DNA of 64,000 nt. Source: Rhodothermales bacterium (GTDB taxonomy: Bacteria; Bacteroidota; Rhodothermia; Rhodothermales; Bin80). Shown here piece by piece: positions 18,039 to 28,263 of this stretch. Location: assembly GCA_958296045.1 (NCBI GenBank), contig CATQHT010000003.1, positions 1,995,246-2,059,245 on the forward strand. Reading direction: 5' to 3'. Made by a program: the position numbers and the translations under genes. The notes beneath the pieces were generated by a model. It was not told the DNA's origin and ran no database searches. It was given only the letters and a program-made list of their open reading frames with translations. The stretch's first letter is position 1. Each line of letters begins with the position of its first letter.

Positions 18039-21000
18039 ATGGACTACGTCGAAGCAAGACAGCGCCTGGTAGTATGGCTGCGGTCCCGGTTGATCGGACC
18101 CGCAAAGAAGAGCGGCATCATTCGCGAAAACCCGCTCCAGCGATTCCCCGTCGGTGTGCTCAGCCCCATCACTATCAGTACGGGCACGCTCCTAAATGCA
18201 CTGGCAATCGGCCAATCAGTGGAAGACCTTAAGGACGAGGCTTCCAGCAATCGCTACTATGCTGTGCCGTCCGCCGTCGGCTTTTCGTTCCTGGTCAGCC
18301 GCGATGCGCAGCTTAACATCGAGGCATCAGCCGTCTGCTACGAAAGGCTGCGCGAACGCGATCCAGATTCTGGACAGTTCACGAGCCCATCCTTTGAGCG
18401 CGTTGAATTGCCCCCCTGTGAGAATACTATTGGTCAGCCGCGCACCTTTCAGAAACAGATCTGGGAGTCGCGGGCTGGTATTAGGCTGCAGGCCCTTCGG
18501 GGTGCAGATGATATCCTGTGCACCCTGGCACTGTACAATCGTCAGCATTCCAATCAAGTCAGCAAGGATGTGCAGCGACACCTGTTTGAAACGGAGCTGA
18601 AGTGTACCGTAACGAAGGGGCTGCTGCTGGAAGTACCGCGGACCCATGTGTCTATGCTGACAAAGGAGGAACACGAATTCAAGCTGCAGTACCGGAGCAG
18701 AAAGATCTTTGCCATGGGGCATGGCAGCGCAGTGGACTGGAAAGTTACGCCGGGCGCCGCACCGCAGATCTGGTCAGAATTCATGCCGGCAGTAGAAATC
18801 CCTGCCTTATCCACGAACCCCCAGGGGTCCCACCCGGCCCTTGATCTGAAGATTCTCGCGAGCGAAGAGCCCGCTGCCTTTGCCGCCTCCATAGACGACT
18901 TCCTTAGCGGGTACGAGTCCTGGATCTCGGGGCAGCGACGTGCCGTATCACGGTTTTCCGACCCGTCGGACCACAAGACGGCGCTACGCATGGTACGCCG
19001 TATGGAAGTAGCATTGCGGCGCATGCGACAAGGAGCGTCCCTTCTCCTCAGCGATCGGATCGTAGGCACGGCATTCCAAACAGCCAACCGGGCCATGCTC
19101 AATCAGATGCAACAGACTGACAGGATTGCCCGGCGCGATACAGACAATCGAACTTATCGATGGCGATCATTCCAGCTCGCTTTTCTGCTGACCGTCCTGG
19201 AATCCGTCGTGCTGGAGGATAGCGACTTCCGCGATACCGTTGATCTCATATGGTTTCCGACCGGTGGTGGAAAGACGGAGGCATATCTCGGGCTCATCGC
19301 CTTCCTGATAGTATGGCGACGACTTACGTTCGGCCACCGGGGCGGCGGTACCGTAGCAATCATGCGCTATACCCTGCGACTTCTGACTCGGCAGCAGTTT
19401 GAGCGTGCCGCCCGTATGGTATGTGCACTGGAGCTGATTCGCCGGGAAGATGCAAACGGACGCTTTGGGAGCGAACCCTTCAGCACGGGAATCTGGGTCG
19501 GCGGCGCGGTGAGCCCCAATTGGTACAGACAGGCAGAGGAAGTAGTTAAGAATGTTAGAGGCGGCGATGCCACTGCACGTTATCAGCTTGTAGTAACAGC
19601 CTGTCCCTGGTGCAGAGTCACGTTGGACGTGAAGAATGGCTACTTGTGTGACGCGGGCTCATTCAATTTCCGCTGCACAAACTATGCTGGCTGTACATTT
19701 GCGCGCGGCTCGCAGCCACTTCCCTGCCAGGTCGTAGATGAAGCGCTGTACGAACACCCGCCGTCTCTGCTTATCAGCACGATTGACAAGTTTGCCCGAC
19801 TGGCCTGGATTGATGGTCCGCGCGCCTTCTTTGGTTCTGGTACGCGCGCACCGGATCTCATCATTCAGGATGAACTCCACCTTGTCTCAGGTCCTGTCGG
19901 GTCGGTGGCAGGCATGTACGAAGCGGGGATTGATACCACCATGGCAGCACTGGGCGTTAACCCAAAGTATGTCGCCTCAACAGCGACCATCAGCGAGGTA
20001 CGGGATCAGGTCCAAAAACTGTATGCACGCAGCGTTAACGTGTTTCCGCCGCCCGGACTATCCTGTGATGACACGTATTTTGCCTGCACCGACCGCGAGC
20101 GGCCAGGGCGCCTGTATCTCGGATATCTCGCACCGCGCCTCACACGACAAGCAAGTCTCGCCCCTGTTATCGCCGCGCTCATGGCTGCGCCAGGGTTGGT
20201 TTTTGGACAGGATCTGGAGTTTGAAGCGCTGGCGGAGGCCTGGTGGACCGCTGTCGTATTCAATCGCAGCCTGAGGGATGTAGCCAGAAGCCACGCCACC
20301 GTCATCAACGATGTTCAGATCGCGGGCACGCGCTTGATCAAAGAGGGCAAGAAGAATGATAAGACACTCCAGGAGCGGCTGGACAAGATAGGAAAGCGAT
20401 TTGACAGCACCAGCATCGCGGAGCTAACCAGCAGGCGACCGGCAGACGAGTGCGCCGCCACATTCACCGCACTGACATACGACCGTACACATGAGTCTTG
20501 CCTTGACATGGTGTTTGCGACCAACATGATTTCCGTCGGCCTCGACGTATCTCGACTTGCGCTGATGGTCGTGAACGGGCAACCGCAAACGACCGGGGAG
20601 TATATCCAGACTACCAGCCGCGTAGGCCGCGCCGCAGTGCCCGGCCTGGTGGTCGTAAACTACTACAGAAATCAGGCACGCAGCCTCGCACACTATGAAA
20701 ACTTTCGCCCGTTTCACGATTCATTCTACCGGTTCGTCGAACCCTCCAGCGTAACTCCATTCACCTATCAGGTACGTCGCAGGGCCCTGCACGCAGCACT
20801 GGTAATTGCGCTTCGATACTCCTGTGAGCACCTCCTGGAAAACGGCGGTGCATCAAGAATCGGATCGTGTGACGCCAAGGAAAAACGGATCGTGTCCCGT
20901 CTGCTGCGTCGATGCCATGCAGCGTGCGGAGAGCAGGCGCTTTTGGACGAGATTGGAATGAACCTGGATCAGCTTTTAGAAGCCTGGCAAGATCTGGCAG

Positions 21001-23003
21001 CCACCAAACGGAAACAGCGGCGCAAGCTCAACTATCAGGTGAATTCGGGCAGTAGAGCCGCCTCCCGGCTGCTAAAGCCCATGGAATCATCTCAACCTGG
21101 ATTGTGGCGGACACTGAACTCGATGCGCAGCGTGGAACAGTCGGCAATGCTCAAAACGGGTAGCGAATCGGTGGAGGTTCGCATTTCACACCTCCTGCGC
21201 GAGTGTGGTGTGGGATCCATCGTGCGAAACGGCTCCAGCCTCATCGTAGTACCGGATATCCACAGATGGGATGCGCGCGGCGCGGATCCGCTACGCCGGG
21301 AAATCAAGTACGTCGCCCAGATTCGCCAACACCTTGGGATTGGGAACGTGAGGCTGATCAAGCCGCCAGCTGGTATAGAGAAAGATGGTCGGGTTCTGAA
21401 TTGGATTCGTGTAGCCCGGTTTCCTCGCTGGGCGCGTTGTCGCAAGTGCGGCTTGCTGTACCGCAACCCGTGGCAAGACGAAGGTTGCAAGTCAGATGCT
21501 CAATGTACACTCAACAGCTGCAAGGGCCAACTGGAGCAGGTTCGCTGGATCCTGGTGCACCGGCTCGGATACCTCGCCGATGTGGACTGGCACTACATGG
21601 CACACGGAAACTCCAGAAACAAAAAGCAGAAGGAGTGCAAGCGGGTCCATGGCAGCCCATATCTAAAGCTGCGGCCGGACCTGAAAGGACCCGTAGTGTG
21701 CACAAACTGCAACGCCAGCGGCTGGGAGGACATGGCGTATTTTGGACGCCTTACCTCGCAGCAACCCTGGCTGCGGAAACCGGCACCGGAGCACACCGAA
21801 GACTGCCGAGCCGAGGTTATGCAAATCGGAGACTCGCGTGCATATGTACCCGAAAACAAGCAGGCCCTTGTTATACCACCAGAATCACGTATTCGGAGGG
21901 GAACCATAGTTGATCGCCTCTTTGGAAGTGCAGGGGATCAGCGCACGATCGCCAATGCCTGCCCGGGACTGGACCTTAAAAGCACGCTCAGGCGCATCGC
22001 CTCCAAGTACGAGTGTACGGTCGTTCAGCTCCAGGAAGCGCTTGAAGAAATTGACCGCGGCTATCCGCTCTATGGTGAAGCGCTCGATTCTGGAGACCTT
22101 CTTCGCCTTGAGTATGAAGCCCTGACTCGCCCCATCCCGGATCTGCGCCCCGATGAAGACTTCATCACATGCCATCGGACCGAGGAGTGGCAGGCACTCT
22201 CCAAAGACAACGTACCCCGGAAGATTCGGCAGACGGTAGGATTGGTTGATCGGCTCGTTTCAGTAGATCGGCTGAGAATGATATCGGTGTTCACCGGATT
22301 CAGGCGCATGGCAACCAGGGATGTATGCGGCGGCGCGGGTGGCTTAAGTACACACCAGGAACCGGCCCTGGTGCCACCTGACATCTTTGGAAGGAGTGAC
22401 TGGCTTCCTGCGGGCGAGTTGTACGGAGAGGGGTTGTTCTTCAGTCTTAGTGAATCGGTGCTGGATAGGTGGGAAAAGAAGGTTGAGAACGTAAGAACGG
22501 GAAATAGTGCGCTCGCCAAATTCCTAGGTTATGCGACCCTTATCGCGGAAGGCGAAGAGTCTTCGATACCACGGTTCATCCTGTGCCATTCACTGGCCCA
22601 CTTGCTGATCAGACAGCTGGAACGAAGCTCTGGATATCCGGCTGCATCCATTCAGGAGCGCATCTATTGCGAGTCAGGACAGAATGCAATGGCCGGAATA
22701 CTCCTGTTCGTCGCCGTAGCGGACGATTACGGTTCGCTGGGGGGAATCATGGAATACGCAGAGCCCTGGAAGTTTTTTCGGTTGTTGTCAGGGGCGCTGG
22801 ATGCGGCCCGGTGGTGCTCATTCGACCCGGTGTGCTCTCGGCTTTCAGAAGAAGAGTACGGGCAGTTGAATGGAGCCGCTTGCCATGCCTGCATGATGTT
22901 GCCCGAACCGAGCTGTTGCAGATTAAACCGGTACCTTGATAGAACCCTGATCAGGGGCACCGGCCGCACCCTTCCTTCAATTCTGGAAATGACTGATTCA
23001 TAA
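18039..23003 (+). CDS. drmA: DrmA-DrmB fusion: DISARM-type helicase joined to DUF1998 protein
   Basis: 1654 aa. Residues 1-1050 resemble DrmA: the LRSRLIGPAKKSG and FPVGVLSP start, helicase motif I DLIWFPTGGGKTEAYLG (about 403-416), motif II-like IIQDELHLVSGPVGS (about 608), and QTTSRVGRAAVPGLVVVNYY (motif VI, about 857). From about 1080 the protein resembles DrmB: FPRWARCRKCGLLYRN with paired Cys, a CTLNSC pair, a VVCTNCNASGWEDMAYFGRL block, and a C-terminal DUF1998 region with ILCHSLAHLLIRQLERSSGY (about 1517) and Cys-rich NGAACHACMMLPEPSCC. In DISARM, DrmA and DrmB are usually separate proteins that form the DNA-remodelling core. It is followed 5 bp later by an SF1 helicase. No methyltransferase is nearby. 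Confidence 0.82.
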   Translation: MDYVEARQRLVVWLRSRLIGPAKKSGIIRENPLQRFPVGVLSPITISTGTLLNALAIGQSVEDLKDEASSNRYYAVPSAVGFSFLVSRDAQLNIEASAVCYERLRERDPDSGQFTSPSFERVELPPCENTIGQPRTFQKQIWESRAGIRLQALRGADDILCTLALYNRQHSNQVSKDVQRHLFETELKCTVTKGLLLEVPRTHVSMLTKEEHEFKLQYRSRKIFAMGHGSAVDWKVTPGAAPQIWSEFMPAVEIPALSTNPQGSHPALDLKILASEEPAAFAASIDDFLSGYESWISGQRRAVSRFSDPSDHKTALRMVRRMEVALRRMRQGASLLLSDRIVGTAFQTANRAMLNQMQQTDRIARRDTDNRTYRWRSFQLAFLLTVLESVVLEDSDFRDTVDLIWFPTGGGKTEAYLGLIAFLIVWRRLTFGHRGGGTVAIMRYTLRLLTRQQFERAARMVCALELIRREDANGRFGSEPFSTGIWVGGAVSPNWYRQAEEVVKNVRGGDATARYQLVVTACPWCRVTLDVKNGYLCDAGSFNFRCTNYAGCTFARGSQPLPCQVVDEALYEHPPSLLISTIDKFARLAWIDGPRAFFGSGTRAPDLIIQDELHLVSGPVGSVAGMYEAGIDTTMAALGVNPKYVASTATISEVRDQVQKLYARSVNVFPPPGLSCDDTYFACTDRERPGRLYLGYLAPRLTRQASLAPVIAALMAAPGLVFGQDLEFEALAEAWWTAVVFNRSLRDVARSHATVINDVQIAGTRLIKEGKKNDKTLQERLDKIGKRFDSTSIAELTSRRPADECAATFTALTYDRTHESCLDMVFATNMISVGLDVSRLALMVVNGQPQTTGEYIQTTSRVGRAAVPGLVVVNYYRNQARSLAHYENFRPFHDSFYRFVEPSSVTPFTYQVRRRALHAALVIALRYSCEHLLENGGASRIGSCDAKEKRIVSRLLRRCHAACGEQALLDEIGMNLDQLLEAWQDLAATKRKQRRKLNYQVNSGSRAASRLLKPMESSQPGLWRTLNSMRSVEQSAMLKTGSESVEVRISHLLRECGVGSIVRNGSSLIVVPDIHRWDARGADPLRREIKYVAQIRQHLGIGNVRLIKPPAGIEKDGRVLNWIRVARFPRWARCRKCGLLYRNPWQDEGCKSDAQCTLNSCKGQLEQVRWILVHRLGYLADVDWHYMAHGNSRNKKQKECKRVHGSPYLKLRPDLKGPVVCTNCNASGWEDMAYFGRLTSQQPWLRKPAPEHTEDCRAEVMQIGDSRAYVPENKQALVIPPESRIRRGTIVDRLFGSAGDQRTIANACPGLDLKSTLRRIASKYECTVVQLQEALEEIDRGYPLYGEALDSGDLLRLEYEALTRPIPDLRPDEDFITCHRTEEWQALSKDNVPRKIRQTVGLVDRLVSVDRLRMISVFTGFRRMATRDVCGGAGGLSTHQEPALVPPDIFGRSDWLPAGELYGEGLFFSLSESVLDRWEKKVENVRTGNSALAKFLGYATLIAEGEESSIPRFILCHSLAHLLIRQLERSSGYPAASIQERIYCESGQNAMAGILLFVAVADDYGSLGGIMEYAEPWKFFRLLSGALDAARWCSFDPVCSRLSEEEYGQLNGAACHACMMLPEPSCCRLNRYLDRTLIRGTGRTLPSILEMTDS

Positions 23004-23008
23004 GCACC

Positions 23009-24205
23009 ATGGCAGCACGCCGCTGGAAACTGCCCGGCATACAGGACCTGAGCAAAGATCAGGAAGCAGCACTGGCATGCCCGCCTCGGGGACAATTCCT
23101 GATAATCGGGGGGCCGGGTACGGGCAAGTCGGTGATCGCTACTTTGCGTGCTATGCAGTTCCAGCTCCGCAATACAGACCACATCTTTCTGGTTTACAAC
23201 CATATGCTCCTTGAGGCCTGCAAACAGCTCACTGGCAACGAGCTGACAAGCAACACGTACCTTCGATGGTACCGGAAACAATTCGAAGTCACCACGGGCG
23301 ATAAGGGGCTACCACGCAAGAAGCCAAGCACACCCTATCCGATCAACTGGCAGGCTGTGTCCGATAGAGTAGCAAATGCGGACCGGGGCGGCACTGGCAA
23401 CTCCGAGTGCGAGTGCGAATGCCTCGTCATTGATGAGGGTCAGGACATGCCGCCTGAATTCTACAGCACGCTCATCCAGATGGGATACGAAGACTTCTTC
23501 GTAGCGGCGGACCAAAACCAGCAAATCACGAAAGACAACAGCAGTCGCCAGGATCTGGAAGACTGCCTTGCAATTGATACCGAGGACGTGATTGAGCTCC
23601 GTTACAACTACCGTAACAATTACGGAGTAGCGCTCCTGGCCCAGGCATTCTATACAGGGGATCCGGCCAGCCCGCGACCTATGCTTCCGAAGCGTAGTCA
23701 GCGCCTCCACACCCCCAAGCTGTATATCTTTGAACCAGGACCGGATGCATACGTAAGAATCGCACAAGCGATTTGCAAGTATTACCGGCGCGATGAAGAA
23801 AGGCTAATAGGTATACTGACACCGACCAATGGGGTGCGCGAGCGTTACCTTCAAGCGCTCAAAGGCGTGCTGGACCGCCCAGATCAGGATCCAGTACCAA
23901 TCTCCACGTACTCAAGTGGAAATAACATCAATGTTCGCTTTGACCAGGGTGGCATTATGGTGATCAACGCACAATCCTGCAAGGGGCTTGAGTTCGATAC
24001 TGTGGTGTTGGCCGACATTGATGAGCACTATTTCTTCCCTGGTAACCCAGAGGCAACCATGAAGCTGTTTTACGTGATGGTTTCTCGCGCACGGGACAGG
24101 GTGTTCCTCATGATGAAGTGCAAATCGAAGAGCCCCATCCTCGAATTGCTTCCTGATGATCAATCGGTACTTCTCCACAAGAACATTTTGCAGAGAAAAG
24201 CATGA
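23009..24205 (+). CDS. UvrD/Rep-like SF1 helicase of the DISARM-like operon
   Basis: 398 aa. Walker A in FLIIGGPGTGKSVIATLRAM (about residues 31-50), motif II in CLVIDEGQDMPPEFYSTLIQ (about 139-158), motif III in DFFVAADQNQQIT, motif IV-like IELRYNYRNNYGVALLAQAF, and motifs V-VI in INAQSCKGLEFDTVVLADID and FYVMVSRARDRVFLM. It is short for a full UvrD and lacks large 1B/2B insertions; the layout is like compact SF1 ATPases found in defence operons. It is coupled to its neighbours: 5 bp after drmAB and 4-bp ATGA overlap with the next gene. A role in processing invading DNA is inferred from context. Confidence 0.85.
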   Translation: MAARRWKLPGIQDLSKDQEAALACPPRGQFLIIGGPGTGKSVIATLRAMQFQLRNTDHIFLVYNHMLLEACKQLTGNELTSNTYLRWYRKQFEVTTGDKGLPRKKPSTPYPINWQAVSDRVANADRGGTGNSECECECLVIDEGQDMPPEFYSTLIQMGYEDFFVAADQNQQITKDNSSRQDLEDCLAIDTEDVIELRYNYRNNYGVALLAQAFYTGDPASPRPMLPKRSQRLHTPKLYIFEPGPDAYVRIAQAICKYYRRDEERLIGILTPTNGVRERYLQALKGVLDRPDQDPVPISTYSSGNNINVRFDQGGIMVINAQSCKGLEFDTVVLADIDEHYFFPGNPEATMKLFYVMVSRARDRVFLMMKCKSKSPILELLPDDQSVLLHKNILQRKA

Positions 24206-25416
24206 ATGACAAAAACCAGTCTGAAGTCGGTCTGCTGGTTACCAACCACCTGAACCTGATGTTCAGCCTTGCTGCGGGCCTTATCATGCCACCATCCGGG
24301 TTCGGAGACAAGTATTACAGAGACCCACTAGGCGAGTACCCGGGATGGATTCCGTTCTTCGTTGACAAAGTTCCCCGGAGCGCCATTGATGTGTCCATCG
24401 AAGAAGCAAGGCATTTAATGCCTGTAATCGCCGCAGTTGACCTTGCTGGACTGTCTGCGATTGACCTCAACAACGCACGGCGCGCCGTGATTCAGTGCAG
24501 CCTGCTCTCGGGACTCACCGATAAGGGTCCTCAGCGACGCGGATTTCTTGTCCGAGGGCCTATCCCTGCCGCGAGAATTCGCGTGATCCGTTTCAGGTCA
24601 GACGGCGATATGGAATCGTTTCGAAGCAGTTCCGAGTTACGCAGTAACGTACCGGTAAACACCTATGCGCTGAGGCGCAACAAGACTAGGTTCAGTCGTT
24701 CTCTTAAGCGTTGGCCATGGCTGCCAGAGAGAAAGTGGCCCGGCGAGTCTATACCTGTTCACGCGGCACATGCGGTGGGAGGCATTCTCGCAATGCTGCA
24801 TCAGATAGCCAGGAAGAGCAGTGTCGCTGCGGACGCGTGCCGGGCCGGGTTCAATCCACAATCGCACGCGTGCGATGTTCCGGGTCTGAATTCCTGGATG
24901 CGAGACAGTAGCGTAGAGCCAATTTCCAAGTCACTGGAAGGACACATGCTGTGGGGACTGGTTACGATAGTGGCTGAGAACCGGATGGAGTGTAGTGATA
25001 ACGACCTGGAGCAGCTGGTAGTGGACTTCTTTGACAACATACCGGCAGCATACCGACGCAGTACGGCTCCGCTGAGCAGGACTCTGAAAGAAATCGGAGA
25101 GCTCGGCGGCTCGTCAATAGAACAGCTCTGGAAGCAGCACCGCACGCCGCTTGGGCGGGCCGTAATTCTGTTTTTCCTTCGGAGAGAGTGCCAGGAACTG
25201 CTGGATTTCCGTCACGACTTGATGTCAGATAGTGACTGGGTGTACGCGGCCATCCTGTTCGGAGCACGTTCCGGGTGGCTGCGCCTCCCTCTGTCACTTC
25301 GGGGTTCAGCGGAACTGGAGCCTGCCGTATCCTATCGAATGGCAGCCTTTCATCATCAACTGACCAGCAGAAGCGTTGATCGGCCCCGAATACCAGAGAT
25401 GCCGACATTCGGTTGA
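24202..25416 (+). CDS. Unknown 404-aa protein, third gene of the DISARM-like operon
   Basis: I do not recognise a named domain. The N-terminus reads VGLLVTNHLNLMFSLAAGLI and continues MPPSGFGDKYYRDPLGEYPG, a conserved-looking aromatic and Gly-rich segment. A mid-protein stretch carries RWPWLPERKWPGESIPVHAA and HAVGGILAMLHQIARKS. The C-terminal 150 residues look helical (LEGHMLWGLVTIVAENRMEC; LLDFRHDLMSDSDWVYAAIL). There is no signal peptide, Walker motif, nuclease signature or methyltransferase motif that I can see. Its start overlaps the helicase stop (ATGA), so it is an obligate member of the operon and may be the effector or specificity factor. That is inference from position only. Confidence 0.8.
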   Translation: MNDKNQSEVGLLVTNHLNLMFSLAAGLIMPPSGFGDKYYRDPLGEYPGWIPFFVDKVPRSAIDVSIEEARHLMPVIAAVDLAGLSAIDLNNARRAVIQCSLLSGLTDKGPQRRGFLVRGPIPAARIRVIRFRSDGDMESFRSSSELRSNVPVNTYALRRNKTRFSRSLKRWPWLPERKWPGESIPVHAAHAVGGILAMLHQIARKSSVAADACRAGFNPQSHACDVPGLNSWMRDSSVEPISKSLEGHMLWGLVTIVAENRMECSDNDLEQLVVDFFDNIPAAYRRSTAPLSRTLKEIGELGGSSIEQLWKQHRTPLGRAVILFFLRRECQELLDFRHDLMSDSDWVYAAILFGARSGWLRLPLSLRGSAELEPAVSYRMAAFHHQLTSRSVDRPRIPEMPTFG

Positions 25417-25488
25417 AAGGAAATAGCCGCTCCCAAGGCATAGCGCCCTGTAAATCATTGCGGTCAGGCACAATACTCGGAGCTGCCG

Positions 25489-26058
25489 ATGATTTCTGCT
25501 TGCGGAATCTTGCGGCTTTCAACTAACCCAGGCGTATCCGCACCTATACGGCTGGAACAGCGCAGATTCGCGCCATGCTCCACATCAGTAACCGGCAGCC
25601 ACCATTACTGGTTGCTGACCGACCAGATCCGTCAGCAGCTCTGGCGCTATTACCCGCAGTTCCTTGAACTTAAGGCAGATCTTTCTGCCGCCTGGGTGTT
25701 GGCGCTCTGGGATCGTGCGCCCACGCCTAAGCGGGCCTGCCGCATAAGGGTGCCCACTGTTGTTAAACTTCTCAAAAAGCACCGCATCCGACGCTTCACA
25801 GCAAGGCAGGTCATCGACATCCTTCGGTCCAAACCTCTTACCGTACCTGAGGGAGTTACGGGGTCTGCAACCTCCTATATCGGTTCACTCGTACGGAGGG
25901 TCGACCTGGTTAGAGAGGAGTTGACCGCGGTAGAGCAGAAGATTCAAGCCATCCTTGATTCACTCAAGGCCCGTGCCGAGCCAGCGATTCTAAATTTGGG
26001 GCGTTCGGTGGGGGACCGGATCTTGTTTTGCGGAAGGCTACGTGCACGCGGGCTGTGA
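25489..26058 (+). pseudogene. IS110-family transposase fragment
   Basis: The frame contains LTDQIRQQLWRYYPQFLELK and WVLALWDRAPTPKRACR, then a VVKLLKKHRIRRFTARQVID segment and EVEQKIQ-like helix, the middle part of IS110 transposases between the DEDD domain and the C-terminal HhH/serine domain. Both the N-terminal DEDD part and the C-terminal part are missing. Lies 70 bp after the DISARM-like operon; the junction shows where mobile DNA begins. Confidence 0.65.
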
Positions 26059-26328
26059 GGTAGGCGGTTGGTGGACGGAAACGGACAATAAGAAGCTACA
26101 TTTGAGGCGCCACCAATCCGCCCGAGACACACGACGGCCTTCCAGGCCTCTGGAATTCCCGGTTATCCTGTTTATGACGTACAATCTTTCAGGCTCTCGC
26201 AGCGGAAGGCGCCAGCGGAGGCGGACGACGGTACAACATGCTTTCCCAGAGACTTCGCCAGTCGGGAATTGGGTAGCTTCTCGTACGTGCCCGCAATGCA
26301 TCGCGTAATCCGACGACTTCGTGCACCC

Positions 26329-26397
26329 AATCCGAGGTAAGCTGGACACCCATTCCGATCCAAGCTGGACGGGTAATCCGAGGTAAGCTGGACACCC
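26329..26397. repeat. Two perfect 23-bp direct repeats, IS21-type terminal repeats
   Basis: 26329-26351 and 26375-26397 are identical over 23 bases (core CCGAGGTAAGCTGGACACCC). A partial third unit, CCAAGCTGGAC, lies between them. IS21-family ends carry multiple such repeats where IstA binds, and an istB fragment lies just beyond, so this is one end of an IS21 element. Confidence 0.65.
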
Positions 26398-26477
26398 GCG
26401 CTGGAGGTTGTCCAGCCGGGTTAAGATGGTGCCGTAAGCTGCCATGCCCTGTGGTTGCTGGGAGTTTCTGGTTAGAA

Positions 26478-26660
26478 TCAAGATGAGTCTTCCGGGTTTT
26501 CTGGCACGTGCACGTTAGCCATTCGCTCTCGCATCGAGTCGCCGGTCAGCTGGATGCGGTGCGCGTTGTGGACGAGGCGATCCAGGATAGCATCGGCGAG
26601 CGTAGGATTTTCCATGGCCTGATGCCAGCGTTCCACCGGGAGCTGGCTGGTTTTTAGCAA
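26478..26660 (-). pseudogene. istB: IS21-family IstB C-terminal fragment
   Basis: The minus frame reads [20 protein letters not shown] and [20 protein letters not shown], then MRERMAN, the classic IstB C-terminus (W-H[15 protein letters not shown]). Upstream parts of istB and istA are absent: the gene is cut exactly at 26660/26661 by the IS256-like element. IstB is the AAA+ helper of IS21 transposition. Confidence 0.85.
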
Positions 26661-26745
26661 GGGGGTGAGCCATTATTAGTGGAAACGTGGCACGCTCAGG
26701 CGGGAACAATGCACCTGAGCTCCCTAACCACTACGCACTTTATCG

Positions 26746-27278
26746 ATGCCATTAGAAGGACGAAATGCTGTAATACCTGCCGTATCAGGTGATGCTCTGA
26801 GGGGGTGAGCGAGAGCCTGTTGTACGTAATACCGGGCGCCGTGGGACTCAGGCGGGCGTTGGTGGCCCACTCGGGTGACCGCATCGTTGTGCAGCGCTGC
26901 CTTGCTGAGAAGCGTGCGCGGATACTGAGCTTTCTGCCGCAGGAGTATCGTCTGAAGGTGGGCCGTGCGCTGCATCATGCATGGGGCGCGCTGGAATATG
27001 GTGATGCTCTTGGGGCCCTGAAGCGCCTGCAACAACGGGTGTACCGCATCAATGAGTCGGCTGGCCGCGCGTTGGCCAAGGGGCTGGAAGAGACGCTCAC
27101 CGTGCACCGTGCCGGGGCCTATGTGGCATTGGGGCGCAGCTTAACGACGACGCGCGTGATTACGCGTCTGGCGCAGCGACTCTGTGGGCGCCTGCGCCAA
27201 CGCTCAGACTGGATGCCATCGGATCAGCGCAGTGCCTTTATGGCCCTTGATCTGATGGCCATGGAAGCAGGGATGTAG
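26746..27278 (+). pseudogene. Internally deleted copy of the dead IS256-transposase paralogue
   Basis: ATG 26746 gives MPLEGRNAVIPAVSGDALRG and a stop, matching the start of the 15318 gene. The next bases jump to the equivalent of 15843 onward (SESLLYVIPGAVGLRRAL), near-identical to that copy for about 450 bp until a stop at 27276-27278 (tag where the other copy has tac). The part coding for residues about 22-175 is deleted. The deletion junction contains GGGGGTGAGC, the same ten bases as the tip of the element. Confidence 0.75.
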
Positions 27279-28263
27279 CGCTTGGGCCACGCCGCGTATC
27301 TTCCGGCGCTGCGTGAGCAGCTTACCGGCTTAAATCAACCCCACTCTACGAGAAAATGAGCGCATTTACGATCACAATCACGGCTGACGGGCGAATAACA
27401 GGGCTCCAGGAAGCCTTTTCGAAGATGAGCTTGGTTGACCTCATCGCTCGCGTGGTCAACTGGCCGAGTCTGCATCTGAAAATGATCATGGCCGTCATGG
27501 CTGCGGAGGTCGAGGCGCTTTGCGGCAAACGCTACAGCAGGAAGGGTGCCAGCAAGAGGCCTTGCTACCGGCATGGCACCAACCCCGGTACGGTCCGCAT
27601 TAGTGGGCGCCGTGTGCCGATCAGGGTGCCTCGGGTACGCGATGTGAAGGTAAAGTGCGAGCGTGTCCTGCGCAGCTATCGCGCGTTTCACGAGGCGAGA
27701 ATCAATGAAGATGCGCTCATGCGCACCATGTTCTTTGGCGTCAGTCAACGCAACTACGAGGCCATCGCGGACGAGTACACCGATGCATTCGGGCTGAGCC
27801 AATCATCGGTGGGTCGCATCTTCCGGCGCAGCGCCGCGAAGGTACTGAAGGACTTCTATGAACGCCCGCTGAACGACCACGATCTGGTAGGTCTGTTCAT
27901 CGATGGCAAGTACTTTCGCAAGCACCAGGTGCTCATCGCCATGGGGCTGACCTCTGAAGGTAAGAAGTCGTTCTTGGGTGCGTCGAAGTAGGGTCCGAGA
28001 GCCAAGAGGCCACCAAGGGGCTCTTAGAAGACCTGCTCGACCGGGGTCTGCAAATACATCAGGGCCTGCTCTGCGTCGTCGACGGCGCCAAAGGGCTCCA
28101 CGCCGCTATCAAAGAGGTCTTCGGCGGCTTCGTGCAGGTGCAGGGCTGCTGTTGGCATAAGCGGGAAAACGTTGTGGCCCACATGAGCAAAGAAGATAAG
28201 CTCGTATATCGCGCGCGCCTGCAGTCGAGTAGCCTGGGGGAATCTCACCCCCAGGCTCTCACA

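Noticed and set aside
18039-25416. Assignment as a standard class 1 or 2 DISARM system
   Set aside because: No methyltransferase motif and no PLD (DrmC) HKD motif is visible in any of the three genes or in the flanking DNA.
26329-26397. Possible minimal CRISPR array (two 23-bp repeats)
   Set aside because: There is only one spacer-length gap, and the repeats contain the IS21 terminal motif next to an istB fragment.
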